A DNA stretch of 64,000 nucleotides, taken from Methanoregula sp. GTDB lineage: Archaea; Halobacteriota; Methanomicrobia; Methanomicrobiales; Methanospirillaceae. Below are positions 8,771-18,205 of this stretch, piece after piece. The position numbers were made by a program, and so were the translations under genes. The notes beneath the pieces were generated by a model. That model saw only the letters and a program-made list of their open reading frames with translations. It searched no databases and was not told the DNA's origin. Where the stretch lies: assembly GCA_030694985.1 (NCBI GenBank), contig JAUYTV010000020.1, positions 1 to 64,000 of the forward strand. The letters are read 5' to 3'. How positions within the stretch are numbered: position 1 is the first letter of the stretch; the number at the start of each line of letters is the position of its first letter.

Positions 8771-9199
8771 TCAGACGACCTGCGCCTTTCCACCCATCTT
8801 CTCAATCTTTGCCTTTGCAGTTTCAGAGAATTCCTCTGCAGAGAGGTTAATCTTTTTAGTGACCCTGCCACTGCCGAGCACCTTTTCAATGCCCATGTCA
8901 GCAACATTGATCGTAACTGCATCTCCTTCCTGTTTGGCAATACCCTGCGCAATAAGCGACGGTATGATCTGGTCGATTATCCCGACATCAATCGTTGTAA
9001 CAAGGGTTGCCGGGTTGTGGAAGAAACCATCCTTACCAAAGACAGGGCCTCCCATTTCCTTATACCACTTGACGAAGTGGTGGGCATTGATGCCGGCGCG
9101 TCCCCGGCCTCCACGGTTACCTGCACCACGACGATTCTTATGGGTGCCTCCGCCGCATGTCCGCGATCCGCGGTACTTTGAACGTTTATTTGTTGGCAT
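8771..9199 (-). CDS. rpl15: 50S ribosomal protein L15 (uL15)
   Basis: 142 residues. The N-terminal part has the glycine/arginine-rich stretch typical of L15 (RGSRTCGGGTHKNRRGAGNRGGRGRAG), which threads into 23S rRNA, and the archaeal C-terminal domain with INLSAEEFSETAKAKIE. A good SD, GAGGTGA, lies 7 bases before the ATG. Operon position between L30 and secY is canonical. Confidence 0.97.
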   Translation of the reverse strand: MPTNKRSKYRGSRTCGGGTHKNRRGAGNRGGRGRAGINAHHFVKWYKEMGGPVFGKDGFFHNPATLVTTIDVGIIDQIIPSLIAQGIAKQEGDAVTINVADMGIEKVLGSGRVTKKINLSAEEFSETAKAKIEKMGGKAQVV

Positions 9200-9206
9200 C
9201 TTTGCT

Positions 9207-9668
9207 TCACCTCATCTTATAGAGGAGAGTATTGATCTCCTGACCATAATAGCCGAGCGCTCCACCCTGGTTGAATGTGCGCTTGGTGGTCTTGTGTCCC
9301 TTGCGTGGCGGGTGAAGACGGAGAACCGGTTTAAGTCCCGGAACCTCGCGTAGCTTTGTTTCACCGCTGGCAAGCGCCTGTGCAAACTCACTGATGCTGG
9401 CATACGTGGAGTTGGTTTTAAGGTACTCCTCAGTTAATGGCGCATCACCGAGCACTCTGCCGCGGGTCTGCAGCAGGGTCTCAACGGTGGGTGCATCCAC
9501 TTCGCCGTATGCAACGTAATCCTTCACCTTGCGTATCATGCCCAGATTTTCCGGCGTGTCCGGAACGAGCACGCAGTGATTGATGTGGTGGAGACGCAGC
9601 ATCTTTAAGGTGTCTTTGATGTCGCTACGGGTATTTACAACCCCGCGAACCTGAACGACCGCGTACAT
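9207..9668 (-). CDS. rpl30: 50S ribosomal protein L30 (uL30)
   Basis: 153 residues, the long archaeal/eukaryotic (L7-like) form. The N-terminal MYAVVQVRGVVNTRSDIKDTLKMLRLHHINHC matches the L30 ferredoxin-like fold; the C-terminal RLHPPRKGHKTTKRTFNQGGALG is typical of archaeal L30. It directly abuts the S5 stop codon. Confidence 0.96.
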   Translation of the reverse strand: MYAVVQVRGVVNTRSDIKDTLKMLRLHHINHCVLVPDTPENLGMIRKVKDYVAYGEVDAPTVETLLQTRGRVLGDAPLTEEYLKTNSTYASISEFAQALASGETKLREVPGLKPVLRLHPPRKGHKTTKRTFNQGGALGYYGQEINTLLYKMR

Positions 9669-10286
9669 TTACTGTGACCCCCCGGTCCTGATCATGTTGG
9701 TTGCTTTGAGCGCGTTGAATGTCGCTTTTGCAAAGTTGATCGTTGTGCGGGTCTGTCCGCGGGCAAAGGTCCAGGTATCCTTGATACCGGCGAGTTGCAG
9801 CACTTTCTTGCTGATATCACCGGTTACAAGCCCTATTCCCTGTGGGGCGGGCTTTAAGGTAACCTTGACACTGCCGGCAGTTCCTTCTACCTGCATAGGG
9901 ATGGAGTGGTTTGCATCGCAACCGCATTCCCAGCTGCCACAGCCGCGGTGAACCTTTACAAGGTTCATCTTTGCCTTGACAATTGCCTTCTTGATCGCAT
10001 TGCCGACCTGAACATCCTTGCCCTGCCCAAATCCAATGTAGCCGTTGCGGTTGCCTACAATGACAACTGCACGGAACTGGACACGGCGGCCTGAGTCGGT
10101 CATACGCTGTGTCATGGCAATATCAAGAACCTCATCTTCAAGATCCGTAAGGAACGCATCAACAATTTCTGGTTCCTTGATCGGTCTGCCGCTTTCGAGC
10201 ACCTGATCAATACTCTTGATCTCTCCTGATGCTACGAGTTTCCCCAGACCGGTTACCGGGTGCCACTCCTGTTTTTCGTATGCCAT
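9669..10286 (-). CDS. rps5: 30S ribosomal protein S5 (uS5)
   Basis: 205 residues. The double-stranded RNA-binding-like S5 N-terminal domain is visible in [23 protein letters not shown], followed by the S5 C-terminal domain with [23 protein letters not shown]. It contributes to decoding accuracy on the small subunit. It abuts both neighbours (L18 and L30) with no spacer, implying tight co-translation. Confidence 0.97.
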   Translation of the reverse strand: MAYEKQEWHPVTGLGKLVASGEIKSIDQVLESGRPIKEPEIVDAFLTDLEDEVLDIAMTQRMTDSGRRVQFRAVVIVGNRNGYIGFGQGKDVQVGNAIKKAIVKAKMNLVKVHRGCGSWECGCDANHSIPMQVEGTAGSVKVTLKPAPQGIGLVTGDISKKVLQLAGIKDTWTFARGQTRTTINFAKATFNALKATNMIRTGGSQ

Positions 10287-10811
10287 TTATACCAGCTCCT
10301 TTTTAATGGCGACTGCAGCCAGTTCAACCATCTTAACGATATCTCCGGCATTTTTGTTATAGGCCGCGATATGCGCACCCCTGGCCCGCTCATCTGAGGG
10401 GAGGATCTCTTCACCATGAGGAACGTCAAGACCGGCCTCGACAGCGCCTTTGAGTGCTGCAAAGACTCTGGCGCCCTTTGTTGCATGGCTGAGTCCAATG
10501 TCCAGGATTGCCCGCTCATGGTTGGCTTTCTTTGCTTTAACGGCAAAGAGCATGCCGGTCAGGTATGCTGCCGGTGTGCTGGAAGTCGATCCCTTGTATC
10601 CGTAGTGTTCCAGTTCGGCAGAATTTGCTGCCACGAGTGTGCGGTCTCCGTCCATCTCCGCAGTGACGAGCTGGATGATGACGTGCCGGTTTGTCCTGCG
10701 CACAACCATCCTTGGCGCGTCTGCTACGACAAGTGCGGTCCGCTTATAGTAATCGGTTTTGCCTTCCCTTCGCCTTCGGAAAGGGACAAAATACCGTGCT
10801 CCTGTTGCCAT
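10287..10811 (-). CDS. rpl18: 50S ribosomal protein L18 (uL18)
   Basis: 174 residues, archaeal/eukaryotic L5-like form of uL18 that binds 5S rRNA. Seen: the basic N-terminus FRRRREGKTDYYKRTALVVAD, the strand RMVVRRTNRHVIIQLV and the helix GYKGSTSSTPAAYLTGMLFAVKAK. Start and stop adjoin L19e and S5 without spacer. Confidence 0.96.
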   Translation of the reverse strand: MATGARYFVPFRRRREGKTDYYKRTALVVADAPRMVVRRTNRHVIIQLVTAEMDGDRTLVAANSAELEHYGYKGSTSSTPAAYLTGMLFAVKAKKANHERAILDIGLSHATKGARVFAALKGAVEAGLDVPHGEEILPSDERARGAHIAAYNKNAGDIVKMVELAAVAIKKELV

Positions 10812-10812
10812 G

Positions 10813-11265
10813 TTACTTCATCCTCCCTGCGAGGATCTCCATCTGCGCCTTCATGTGCGCGACACTCCTGAACTGACCGCCGGCGGCTTTCCTGTACACA
10901 AGGCGGTACATGTGCCGGTCAATCGTTCCGGCATCACGGAGTGCTACGAGCACCTTTCTGATTGCACGAATCTTCTGGATCCATGCAGTCTTGCTCGGGT
11001 TTCTGGCTCCTGCCGCACCCTTTCTTTTTCCGGGACCTTTGCGGTGCCCGTACGACCGCTTTGCAATCCGTGCCCGGGCTCTGCCACGGCTCACGCCTTT
11101 CTTCTGACGTGCCTTGATCGCACCATCGGAGGTAAGCCCACGCAGATCTTCACGTGAGATTGCGTTCTCGATATCCGAGATCCGGGCCGGGTCAAACCAG
11201 ACACGGTTGACACCGCACTTCAATATGGAGGCTGCGATGCGTTTCTGGCTAAAGACATCACTCAT
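10813..11265 (-). CDS. rpl19e: 50S ribosomal protein L19e (eL19)
   Basis: 150 residues, a protein of archaea and eukaryotes absent from bacteria. Hallmarks are QKRIAASILKCGVNRVWFDP at the N-terminus and the long basic helix with RGRARARIAKRSYGHRKGPGKRKGAAGAR. The start overlaps the stop of L32e by eight bases. Confidence 0.97.
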   Translation of the reverse strand: MSDVFSQKRIAASILKCGVNRVWFDPARISDIENAISREDLRGLTSDGAIKARQKKGVSRGRARARIAKRSYGHRKGPGKRKGAAGARNPSKTAWIQKIRAIRKVLVALRDAGTIDRHMYRLVYRKAAGGQFRSVAHMKAQMEILAGRMK

Positions 11266-11974
11266 TCTTCTTCACCCCTGAACCGGTCTTCTTTGTTGCC
11301 TTTGGTTTTGAAGCAGCACTCTGTTTTGCTGCAGGCTCGGCAGTTTTTTCTGCCTTGGGCTTTGCAGTTTTGTTAGCTGCCTTCTCTTCCGGAGCTTTCT
11401 CTGCTTTTGGCTTTGAAGGTTTCTTTGCTTCTTTCACCGGAGCTTTTTTCGCTTCAGGTGCTGCATCCTTCTCCTTCTTTGCACCTTTCTTTACCGGTGC
11501 ACCGGTTGCCTTGGGTTTCACAGGCACCTTTGTCTCCTTTTTTGGAGTTGCTGATTTCTTTGCTGCGGGGGTTGCTTTTTGTGTCTCTTTTGCACTCGTT
11601 ACCGTTTTTGCATTGAGTACCTTAAGACCGGCATCTATTGCTGCAGCCTGGAGACCGACACGCTTACGGTCGCCGACAGTTCCGGATATACGGACTGCCT
11701 GCGTCTTTGGATCGAGTCCCTCAAGTTCTGTTAAGGTTGCAACCAGCACTTCGAAAAAACCGCTGGGGTGCATACCGCGTACCGCAATCGGGCTTCCAAA
11801 ACCAGGCTTTGGGAGAGCTCCCTTGGCCTTCTTCTGCTCCCTCTGTTTGTTGTGCTGTCCTTTGGGCTTTCTCCAGGAATCGGAGAGCTGTCGTTTCTTG
11901 CCGTATCCATCGCGCTTGAAGACAGCACCCTTTGCTACCCGCACACGGATCAGTCGCTTTATTTCTGTTGTCAT
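11258..11974 (-). CDS. rpl32e: 50S ribosomal protein L32e (eL32) with long Lys/Ala-rich C-terminal tail
   Basis: 238 residues, much longer than the roughly 130 expected of archaeal eL32. The first about 125 residues are a normal eL32 core (FKRDGYGKKRQLSDSWRKPKG, PNPxFGSPxxVRGxHPSGF-like segment, then ISGTVGDRKRVGLQAAA). The rest is a low-complexity tail of Lys, Ala, Pro, Glu and Thr (KKGAKKEKDAAPEAKKAPVK and so on), similar in composition to the tail of the rubredoxin-like protein at 2.4-3.0 kb. The tail may contact rRNA or nucleoid or be a variable appendage. The reading frame is intact. Confidence 0.94.
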   Translation of the reverse strand: MTTEIKRLIRVRVAKGAVFKRDGYGKKRQLSDSWRKPKGQHNKQREQKKAKGALPKPGFGSPIAVRGMHPSGFFEVLVATLTELEGLDPKTQAVRISGTVGDRKRVGLQAAAIDAGLKVLNAKTVTSAKETQKATPAAKKSATPKKETKVPVKPKATGAPVKKGAKKEKDAAPEAKKAPVKEAKKPSKPKAEKAPEEKAANKTAKPKAEKTAEPAAKQSAASKPKATKKTGSGVKKNE

Positions 11975-11981
11975 AAGCTAC

Positions 11982-12506
11982 TCAACCCCTCTGCACGATA
12001 TAGATGCCATCCTGGAAGACACGGGGGTCGCGGTCGCGGATGTGGGTTGCATGCTCAATGTTTGCTGCTGAGTTACCAACCAGTTCACGGTCGATACCGG
12101 TAAGCACAACTTCATCGTTTGCTATCTTTGCCACAACACCCGCTTCGATCCGTGCGGACCGTGCTTTCTTCTCTCCAAGGAAGTTAGCGATCTCAAGCCG
12201 GTTTCCCTGGAGTTTTAACTGGATCGGGAAGTGGCTGTAGACTACCTTCATGTGGTACTCAAACCCTTCACTGACACCGCGGCACATGTTTTTGGTGTGT
12301 GCCTCGAGCGTTCCGACCATTGCCGTAATCTTTTTAGTCTTGGATTCGGTCGAAATGGTGACCTCGTTTCCATCACAGGTTACAACAACCTGCGGGAACC
12401 GCATGTTGCGGGAGAGCTGACCTTTTGGACCGGTCACTCTGAGCAGCGAGCCTTCAAGCTGGGCTTTTACGCCCGCGGGAATAGTTACTTTTCTGATTGC
12501 CGACAT
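11982..12506 (-). CDS. rpl6: 50S ribosomal protein L6 (uL6)
   Basis: 174 residues with the two tandem L6 domains; it sits near the factor-binding site of the large subunit. Seen: VTIPAGVKAQLEGSLLRVTGPKGQL at the N-terminus and FLGEKKARSARIEAGVVAKI in the second domain, typical of archaeal L6 (L9-like). It lies 13 bases behind S8. Confidence 0.97.
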   Translation of the reverse strand: MSAIRKVTIPAGVKAQLEGSLLRVTGPKGQLSRNMRFPQVVVTCDGNEVTISTESKTKKITAMVGTLEAHTKNMCRGVSEGFEYHMKVVYSHFPIQLKLQGNRLEIANFLGEKKARSARIEAGVVAKIANDEVVLTGIDRELVGNSAANIEHATHIRDRDPRVFQDGIYIVQRG

Positions 12507-12519
12507 CTTTTAGCACCTT

Positions 12520-12912
12520 TTAGTAAACATACCCGAGCAGTTCGCCACCAATGCTCTCTTTCTTCGCCTGTTCATGCGACATGACTCCGCGCGAAGTAGA
12601 AAGCATAATGAGCCCGAAATTCTTTCCGGGCAGGTACTGCTTCTCCCAGTATTCCATTTCATCCAGCTGTACTGAAAACCGCGGCGTGATTGCCCCGCAG
12701 CGGTTAATTTTGCCCGTGAGGTGGACCTTAAGCTGCCCGCCTCTGCCGTCATCGATAAACTCGAAACTTCCAATATATCCGGCGTCTTGCATAATGCGGA
12801 GCATTGCGCCGAGGAGTTTACTTGCGGGTTCGATGATGCACACGGACTTACCGGTGTCACCGGCATTTTTTAAGGCACACATTCCGTCTGCTAGTGTATT
12901 TGATCGTGTCAT
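12520..12912 (-). CDS. rps8: 30S ribosomal protein S8 (uS8)
   Basis: 130 residues. The signature [27 protein letters not shown] at the C-terminus and the N-terminal [26 protein letters not shown] identify archaeal S8, a primary 16S rRNA binder. It starts 13 bases after the S14 stop. Confidence 0.97.
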   Translation of the reverse strand: MTRSNTLADGMCALKNAGDTGKSVCIIEPASKLLGAMLRIMQDAGYIGSFEFIDDGRGGQLKVHLTGKINRCGAITPRFSVQLDEMEYWEKQYLPGKNFGLIMLSTSRGVMSHEQAKKESIGGELLGYVY

Positions 12913-12925
12913 TGTGCATTCACCT

Positions 12926-13081
12926 TCAGCTCATCTTTTTAAAGCCAATTTTCGAGGCCCATTCGCGGAAGCACTGCCTGCAGAACATGATATGGTATCT
13001 GCGTACGAGACCCTGTTTGCGCCCGCACATCTTGCATTCGTTCGCACCGCGACCGTAGATCTTCTTTCGTTCTCCAGCCAT
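12926..13081 (-). CDS. rps14: 30S ribosomal protein S14 (uS14), zinc-binding
   Basis: A short gene of 51 residues read by hand from the minus strand: it begins [20 protein letters not shown] and ends [11 protein letters not shown]. It has the two CxxC pairs (CKMC and CRQC) of the zinc-binding type of S14. The ATG shares one base with the L5 stop (TAATG), and the stop lies 13 bases before S8. Order L5-S14-S8 is canonical. Confidence 0.96.
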   Translation of the reverse strand: MAGERKKIYGRGANECKMCGRKQGLVRRYHIMFCRQCFREWASKIGFKKMS

Positions 13082-13587
13082 TAGCGCACCTCGACCTGGT
13101 ACTCTTCTTTAAGGAATGCAATTGCATCCTGCTTGTTCACACGCTGTTTTGCGGGGAGTTTCTTTCGTTCCGCGCGCCTGCGGGTGATACGAATGCCATT
13201 GCGCTCGAGAACAACATTGACATCCATGCCAAAGATACCAATCTGGGGATCATAGGACATGCCGGGAAAATCCGTGTGTTCCTCAACACCGAACGAGATG
13301 TTGCCGCTCTTGTCGAACTGGCTCTCGAATACGGTTTTGTTCAGGATACCGACTGCTGTCTTGAAGAAATCCCGCGCAGTCTTTCCGCGGAGGGTGACTT
13401 TGCAGCCAATCGGGGCTCCCTTACGAATGGAAAACGCCGGCTGGGTCATCTTTGCAATGGTTCGAATCGATGTCTGACCGGTGATAGTCTTTATGATGTT
13501 TTCAGCTTTTACGAGCTTTTCTCCGCTCTCGCCTACTCCCATGTGAACAACCACCTTGTCGATGTGGATATCGCGCATCGACGTCAC
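13081..13587 (-). CDS. rpl5: 50S ribosomal protein L5 (uL5)
   Basis: 168 residues, the 5S rRNA-binding protein of the central protuberance. Seen: [20 protein letters not shown], then [27 protein letters not shown], typical of archaeal L5. The start overlaps the S4e stop by four bases (ATGA). Confidence 0.97.
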   Translation of the reverse strand: MTSMRDIHIDKVVVHMGVGESGEKLVKAENIIKTITGQTSIRTIAKMTQPAFSIRKGAPIGCKVTLRGKTARDFFKTAVGILNKTVFESQFDKSGNISFGVEEHTDFPGMSYDPQIGIFGMDVNVVLERNGIRITRRRAERKKLPAKQRVNKQDAIAFLKEEYQVEVR

Positions 13588-14309
13588 TGTTCATGCCCCC
13601 ATTGTGCAATCGCGGATGTCTTTTTACCAACAATGTAGATGTAAGGCGAGATGGTCTCAAATTTTGTGCCTGCGGATTCATCCTCAAGGATGATCTTGTT
13701 TGGCACACTGCCGGGCATCTTGATGATCTCGGTAATTCTTGCCACCTTTCCGGAATGTTTACCGCCAATGATCATCGCCATGTTGCCAACTGCAAACGGG
13801 AAATGATCGATGATCTTAAACCTTGTTTCAGGTTCAAGGGAGAGCACAAGCGAGTCACCTGACTTGTAGGTGTTGTCAGCGAGAAGGTTTGAGCCGTCTC
13901 TCATGTTCAGCTGGACCTTGCCACCGGGAACGGTGGATTTGTTCTTCACTTTGCACAGGCGGGTCTTTGCTGCCTCTGCATCAATGACAATGGAAACATG
14001 ACGACCGTTCTTGTCGCGCAGGATACGGTAGTATTTGTTGATCTTCGGAAGTGCGATGATATCAAAGATACCAATACCCATCCGTGGGTCACGACAGGGT
14101 CTTCCATTGATGATGACATCATGCTGCTGGAGAATCTGCTTGACCTCTTTTAAGTTCCGCGCTAAGCCCATGTGATCGCGAAGCCAGACAGTAATTGGCA
14201 TGGCATTTGCATTGTGCGGACCAGGCGCTGTCTTTGTGATGAACTTTGTTGTCTTCTTTGCGATGTGCCACGAGTCCGGGGCATTCAACCGCTTTAAATG
14301 GTCTCCCAT
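13584..14309 (-). CDS. rps4e: 30S ribosomal protein S4e (eS4)
   Basis: 241 residues, an archaeal/eukaryotic protein. Domain order is S4e N-terminus ([19 protein letters not shown]), S4-type RNA-binding domain ([22 protein letters not shown]), central S4e domain and a KOW motif ([23 protein letters not shown]). The start shares one base with the L24 stop. Confidence 0.97.
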   Translation of the reverse strand: MGDHLKRLNAPDSWHIAKKTTKFITKTAPGPHNANAMPITVWLRDHMGLARNLKEVKQILQQHDVIINGRPCRDPRMGIGIFDIIALPKINKYYRILRDKNGRHVSIVIDAEAAKTRLCKVKNKSTVPGGKVQLNMRDGSNLLADNTYKSGDSLVLSLEPETRFKIIDHFPFAVGNMAMIIGGKHSGKVARITEIIKMPGSVPNKIILEDESAGTKFETISPYIYIVGKKTSAIAQWGHEQ

Positions 14310-14674
14310 TATTCAGCCTCCGCTAATTTTGCCTCACGGCGCTTGTCTGCAAGATTCAGTTTGGTGATATGGACGTTCGACGCATCAACGGGCCGGGGTA
14401 CTTCAGTTCCGTCAGCCTTGGTTGAGGTAACACCGTGGACAACTATCTTTGACTTCCTGGTATTAACGGCATCAACGATCCCTTCATCACCGGCAAAATC
14501 TCCACGGGTGACCTTAACTGTGTCACCCTTGACAACGCGCAGGGTCTTTATTTTGTATTTGTCTTTTAGTGCCGCTGAAAGCGGGGCGTTTAAGTATTTG
14601 GACTTCACGTGTGAAGGTGCCTGATAGCGTGCCTTTCTCTGCTTTCTTGGCTGTTCGCTTTGTATTCTTACCAT
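14309..14674 (-). CDS. rpl24: 50S ribosomal protein L24 (uL24)
   Basis: 121 residues with the KOW motif KGDTVKVTRGDFAGDEGIVDAV, and the archaeal N-terminal extension RKQRKARYQAPSHVKSKYLNAPLS. It is an assembly initiator of the large subunit. It lies 10 bases behind L14. Confidence 0.97.
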   Translation of the reverse strand: MVRIQSEQPRKQRKARYQAPSHVKSKYLNAPLSAALKDKYKIKTLRVVKGDTVKVTRGDFAGDEGIVDAVNTRKSKIVVHGVTSTKADGTEVPRPVDASNVHITKLNLADKRREAKLAEAE

Positions 14675-14684
14675 ACTTCACACC

Positions 14685-15083
14685 TCATACGATGATCGTG
14701 GCCATGGATCCGAGTTTTGGGAACCGCTCTGCCACTTCACGGGCAACCGGTCCTTTGATCTCTGTTCCTTTTGGCTCGTTCTTCTCATCCACAACGACAA
14801 CTGCGTTGTCATCGAAAGACACCCGCATGCCGTTTGGCCTGCGAATCTCCTTTTTCTGTCGGATGACAACCGCACGCACCAGCTTGCGGCGCATGTCCGG
14901 TGTACCCTTCTGGACACTCACCGTGGCGAGATCCCCAAGGCCAAGCTTGGGCTGACGGCGCCTGACACCATGAAAGCCAAAGACCGAGATGATCTGCACT
15001 GTTCTGGCACCGGTATTATCGGCGCATGCAAGCCTCGTTCCTGTGGCGAGTGCTCTTGGGGTCTTTGAACCCTTTGCCTTCAT
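14685..15083 (-). CDS. rpl14: 50S ribosomal protein L14 (uL14)
   Basis: 132 residues. Seen: [20 protein letters not shown] and the conserved [19 protein letters not shown] region. The open frame reaches upstream, but the ATG at 15083 (MKAKGSKTP) overlaps the S17 stop (ATGA) and gives the normal family length, so it is chosen. Confidence 0.96.
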   Translation of the reverse strand: MKAKGSKTPRALATGTRLACADNTGARTVQIISVFGFHGVRRRQPKLGLGDLATVSVQKGTPDMRRKLVRAVVIRQKKEIRRPNGMRVSFDDNAVVVVDEKNEPKGTEIKGPVAREVAERFPKLGSMATIIV

Positions 15084-15406
15084 GGCTTTAGCACCTCTAC
15101 GACAACAAAGGTGGTGCTCTTTGAGAGCGGTCTGCACTCAGCAATCTTTACCATATCGCCAACCTTTACCTGGATGCAGGGGGAGTTGTGCGCATGGAGT
15201 TTCGAGCTGCGTTTTTCGTACCGCTTGTATTTCCGGATGTAGTGCATGAAATTGCGCTCTACTACAACCGTTCCCATCATTCGATCGCTCACGACTTTGC
15301 CGGTGATCACCTGGCCGCGCACCGGTAAAGTGCCGTGAAACGGACAATTAACATCCGTGCACACCTTCTGGGGTGCCTGGACGTTCAATCCAATGTTTAG
15401 TGCCAT
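15080..15406 (-). CDS. rps17: 30S ribosomal protein S17 (uS17)
   Basis: 108 residues, OB fold, with archaeal features [23 protein letters not shown] and [19 protein letters not shown]. The start shares one base with the Rnp1 stop, and the stop overlaps L14. Confidence 0.97.
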   Translation of the reverse strand: MALNIGLNVQAPQKVCTDVNCPFHGTLPVRGQVITGKVVSDRMMGTVVVERNFMHYIRKYKRYEKRSSKLHAHNSPCIQVKVGDMVKIAECRPLSKSTTFVVVEVLKP

Positions 15407-15687
15407 TATGGTATCCTCTTCCTTTCGTGCAGGTTGATTCTCTTTTCAGGAGCCAGAGCCATCACGGATCCATCTATCTCGACAATTCTGCTGCCTAAGT
15501 GCAGCTGAAATCTGGTGTGCATCTTGGGGATGCGCTTTATGCCGGTTAGGGTCATAATTACCACCAGATTTTTTGTTTCATCGATGATGCGTCCGCAGAT
15601 TCCCCGGTGAAGGGGGTTACTGGCTCCCGATACCAGAACGTCTAGGCCGATCAATTCGTGCCTGATGACGTTCTGGGGAGAGATCAT
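15406..15687 (-). CDS. rnp1: ribonuclease P protein component 1 (Rpp29 homologue)
   Basis: 93 residues. A protein subunit of archaeal RNase P, which trims the 5' ends of tRNA precursors. The Sm-like fold shows as [26 protein letters not shown] and [19 protein letters not shown]. It lies between L29 and S17 with four-base and one-base overlaps, as in other euryarchaea. No SUI1/aIF1 gene is inserted here. Confidence 0.94.
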   Translation of the reverse strand: MISPQNVIRHELIGLDVLVSGASNPLHRGICGRIIDETKNLVVIMTLTGIKRIPKMHTRFQLHLGSRIVEIDGSVMALAPEKRINLHERKRIP

Positions 15688-15887
15688 GCAGTTCTCCTGC
15701 GGTTCTGCTCAGTCAACATGCGGGCGATCGTTCTCCTGAGTTCGCCGATATGTCCCGAGTTCTCGGTTGCGCCACCGGCACTGACTTTACCGTAGTGCTG
15801 GACCAGCTCCATCCGGAGTTTCCCCATCTGTTCCTGAAGTTCCACATCCGAGAGCTGCCTGACATCATTTGCCCTGAAGATCGCCAT
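15684..15887 (-). CDS. rpl29: 50S ribosomal protein L29 (uL29)
   Basis: 67 residues, two-helix protein near the exit tunnel. Seen: DVQLSDVELQEQMGKLRMEL-like N-terminus (NDVRQLSDVELQEQMGKLR) and IGELRRTIARMLTEQNRR. It abuts S3 and overlaps Rnp1 by four bases. Confidence 0.96.
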   Translation of the reverse strand: MAIFRANDVRQLSDVELQEQMGKLRMELVQHYGKVSAGGATENSGHIGELRRTIARMLTEQNRRRTA

Positions 15888-16583
15888 TTACTGGTCCTCC
15901 CCTAATCTCTCATCAGGAAGTGCCGGCTCATCAGAATCAACATCACCAATTCTGGTAACGGTTGCTGCGGGTGCCGGTGCCTTCTTCTTCTGCTCGATGA
16001 TTGTGAAATGATCGGGCATCTTTGCGCCACCGGGAACCAGCTTGACCTGAACACCGATAACGCCGAGTTTCTTAATCGCTACTGCGTAGCCTTTCTCAAC
16101 GATCGTGTTGCTCGGTTCACCGCAGTGCTTGATGTAGCCCTCGGTGAACTTCTGGGTGCGTGCACGTGCACCGGTAAGCTTACCGGCAATCACGACTTCA
16201 CAGCCAAGGGCACCGGATTCCATGACACGGCGCAGGATGCTGGTGCCTGCCTTACGGAAGTACCAGCCTCTCTCAAGAGCGTTTGCCAGCCGTTCTGCCA
16301 TGATCTGGGCATTAAAGCTGGGGTTTGTGACCTGCTGTACCTCGATCTGCGGCGATTCAACACCATAGTTCTGGGCGAGATCCAGAGTGAGCTGGTGGAC
16401 GAGTTTTCCGCCCTTACCAATCACGATACCGGGCTTCTCAGCAAAGATTGTGACCTGCGTGCCCAGAGGGGTCCTTGCAATGTCCATACCGCCGTATCCC
16501 GCACGTTTGAGTTCCTTTGAAAGGTACTTCTCTACGCGGGCTTTTCTTACACCCTCTGAAATAAATTTTCTCTCGACTGCCAT
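15888..16583 (-). CDS. rps3: 30S ribosomal protein S3 (uS3)
   Basis: 231 residues. The KH domain is clear (FAEKPGIVIGKGGKLVHQLT, with the GxxG loop), followed by the S3 C-terminal domain (LERGWYFRKAGTSILRRVM). A short acidic/Ala-Pro tail follows residue 200. It adjoins L22 and L29 without spacer. Confidence 0.97.
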   Translation of the reverse strand: MAVERKFISEGVRKARVEKYLSKELKRAGYGGMDIARTPLGTQVTIFAEKPGIVIGKGGKLVHQLTLDLAQNYGVESPQIEVQQVTNPSFNAQIMAERLANALERGWYFRKAGTSILRRVMESGALGCEVVIAGKLTGARARTQKFTEGYIKHCGEPSNTIVEKGYAVAIKKLGVIGVQVKLVPGGAKMPDHFTIIEQKKKAPAPAATVTRIGDVDSDEPALPDERLGEDQ

Positions 16584-17048
16584 TTATGCCACCTCGCGAA
16601 CGATAACTTCGAGGTTCACAGATTCGCGGACTTTGGGAGTTGCCCTTCCCATTGCACGGGGGAAGAATGCTTTCTGGGCCCGGCCGCGGCTTGCCGTGGC
16701 ATGAATGATCTCTAAGTTTTCCGGGTCGAGGCCGATGTACTCGGCATTCTTTTTTACCGATTCAAGGAGGCGGATATACGCCTTTGATGCCTTTACCGGG
16801 AACCTGCCTGCATCCCAGTTACCGGGAAGACCACGCTTGTGGGCAACGTTCCGGTTAAAACGCCGGAACGGAATTGCCTTTTTCAGGGTGACAACCTGGT
16901 TTAGGTATGCGATTGCATCGTTCACGTGCTGATGCCTGATGAACGTGGCAATTTCGATCGAATGCTTGGGCGACATGTTTAATTCATTTGCCTTTCCTCT
17001 GGCAATCTCGTCACCCTTGATTTTCAGTGAATAATCAGTTCGTGCCAT
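16584..17048 (-). CDS. rpl22: 50S ribosomal protein L22 (uL22)
   Basis: 154 residues from the ATG at 17048 (MARTDYSLK), the usual archaeal start; a GTG at 17057 would overlap S19 and add three residues. Seen: [26 protein letters not shown] and the long hairpin that lines the exit tunnel, ending with [21 protein letters not shown]. Confidence 0.96.
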   Translation of the reverse strand: MARTDYSLKIKGDEIARGKANELNMSPKHSIEIATFIRHQHVNDAIAYLNQVVTLKKAIPFRRFNRNVAHKRGLPGNWDAGRFPVKASKAYIRLLESVKKNAEYIGLDPENLEIIHATASRGRAQKAFFPRAMGRATPKVRESVNLEVIVREVA

Positions 17049-17053
17049 TTCCA

Positions 17054-17473
17054 TCACTTCAGCGGAACGTACTTGCTTCCTCGTGTTGCACCGATACCGG
17101 CGCTTCCGTGAGAGATCCTCTTTCTGGTCAGTGCAAACTCTCCGAGGTAGTGGAAGACAGATTCCGGCTGGAATTCAACTTTTATGAACTCCTTGCCATT
17201 GTAGATCTCAATCGTCTTTCCGATCATTTCCGGCATGACAAGCATTTCACGGAGATGTGTCCTGACTTTGTCATCGCCACTTCGAACCTTTGCAAGTAAT
17301 GTCTCTTCCCCGCGGGAGAAACCGCGTACAACCTTGCGGCGTGGACGGGAAGGCATTAAAGGGAGGAGTTCGTTGATCCCCTTTGCCTTGAGCTCGTCGA
17401 TAGTAAAGCCGCGATAGGTGAACTCCTCACGCCGTCTTGGCATTCTCTTTTGTGTCTTTTTAGGTGCTGCCAT
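17054..17473 (-). CDS. rps19: 30S ribosomal protein S19 (uS19)
   Basis: 139 residues. The archaeal S19 hallmark [20 protein letters not shown] is near the N-terminus, and [20 protein letters not shown] plus [24 protein letters not shown] at the C-terminus. The ATG at 17473 follows an SD-like GAAGGG; a GTG at 17482 overlapping L2 is a less likely start. Confidence 0.96.
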   Translation of the reverse strand: MAAPKKTQKRMPRRREEFTYRGFTIDELKAKGINELLPLMPSRPRRKVVRGFSRGEETLLAKVRSGDDKVRTHLREMLVMPEMIGKTIEIYNGKEFIKVEFQPESVFHYLGEFALTRKRISHGSAGIGATRGSKYVPLK

Positions 17474-17478
17474 ACCCT

Positions 17479-18195
17479 TCACTTCCTGCTCTTACCTGTC
17501 CTGCGCGCAGCCACATGTCCGACAGTCCTGCCTGGAGATGTGCCTCTTGCAATGGTCTTCGGGCGACCCGGGTGCTGGTGTCCACCACCACCGAACGGGT
17601 GGTCGATGACGTTCATTGCGACACCACGTACGCGTGGCCAGTTGGATGCGGTGTTCTGCATCTTATGGTGCTTGTTGCCTGCTTTGACAAACGGCTTGTC
17701 AACGCGGCCGCCACCGGCTACGATGCCGATGGTTGCCCGGCAGCGGTGATTGAACCATTTGGTCTTGCCACTCGGCATCCGGATACCAACACGGTCTTCA
17801 ATTTTGTCTACAACAACTGCCTGGACTCCTGACGCCCTGACAAACTTACCGCCATCATTGGGGCGGGATTCGATATTGCAGATGTAGGTACCGGTCGGGA
17901 TGTGCTGGAGTGTGAGCGTGTTTCCGTTTTTAACTTCCCCGCTGGATCCCCATGTGATGACTTCTCCGATTCCGAGCCCTTCGGTCACAAGCATATAGAC
18001 CTTGGATCCGCTTTCGAGTTTGACGAGTGCAATTGGTGCATTGCGGGCCGGGTCGTGTTCAATGTCGATGACACTTCCGGTGATATTTTGTGTATCATCA
18101 CCGATGTGCTTTAACTCTGCTTTGTAACGGTGGGATGGCGCCCTGTAAGTCGGGCCTCCCTTGCCACGGGCCTGTGTTGTGATTCTATGTCCCAT
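17479..18195 (-). CDS. rpl2: 50S ribosomal protein L2 (uL2)
   Basis: 238 residues. It has the RNA-binding OB and SH3 domains; the conserved peptidyl-transferase loop is seen as WPRVRGVAMNVIDHPFGGGG followed by HQHPGRPKTIARGTSPGR, with the key histidine retained. It lies 10 bases behind L23. Confidence 0.97.
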   Translation of the reverse strand: MGHRITTQARGKGGPTYRAPSHRYKAELKHIGDDTQNITGSVIDIEHDPARNAPIALVKLESGSKVYMLVTEGLGIGEVITWGSSGEVKNGNTLTLQHIPTGTYICNIESRPNDGGKFVRASGVQAVVVDKIEDRVGIRMPSGKTKWFNHRCRATIGIVAGGGRVDKPFVKAGNKHHKMQNTASNWPRVRGVAMNVIDHPFGGGGHQHPGRPKTIARGTSPGRTVGHVAARRTGKSRK

Positions 18196-18205
18196 TTTTC
18201 CCCAC

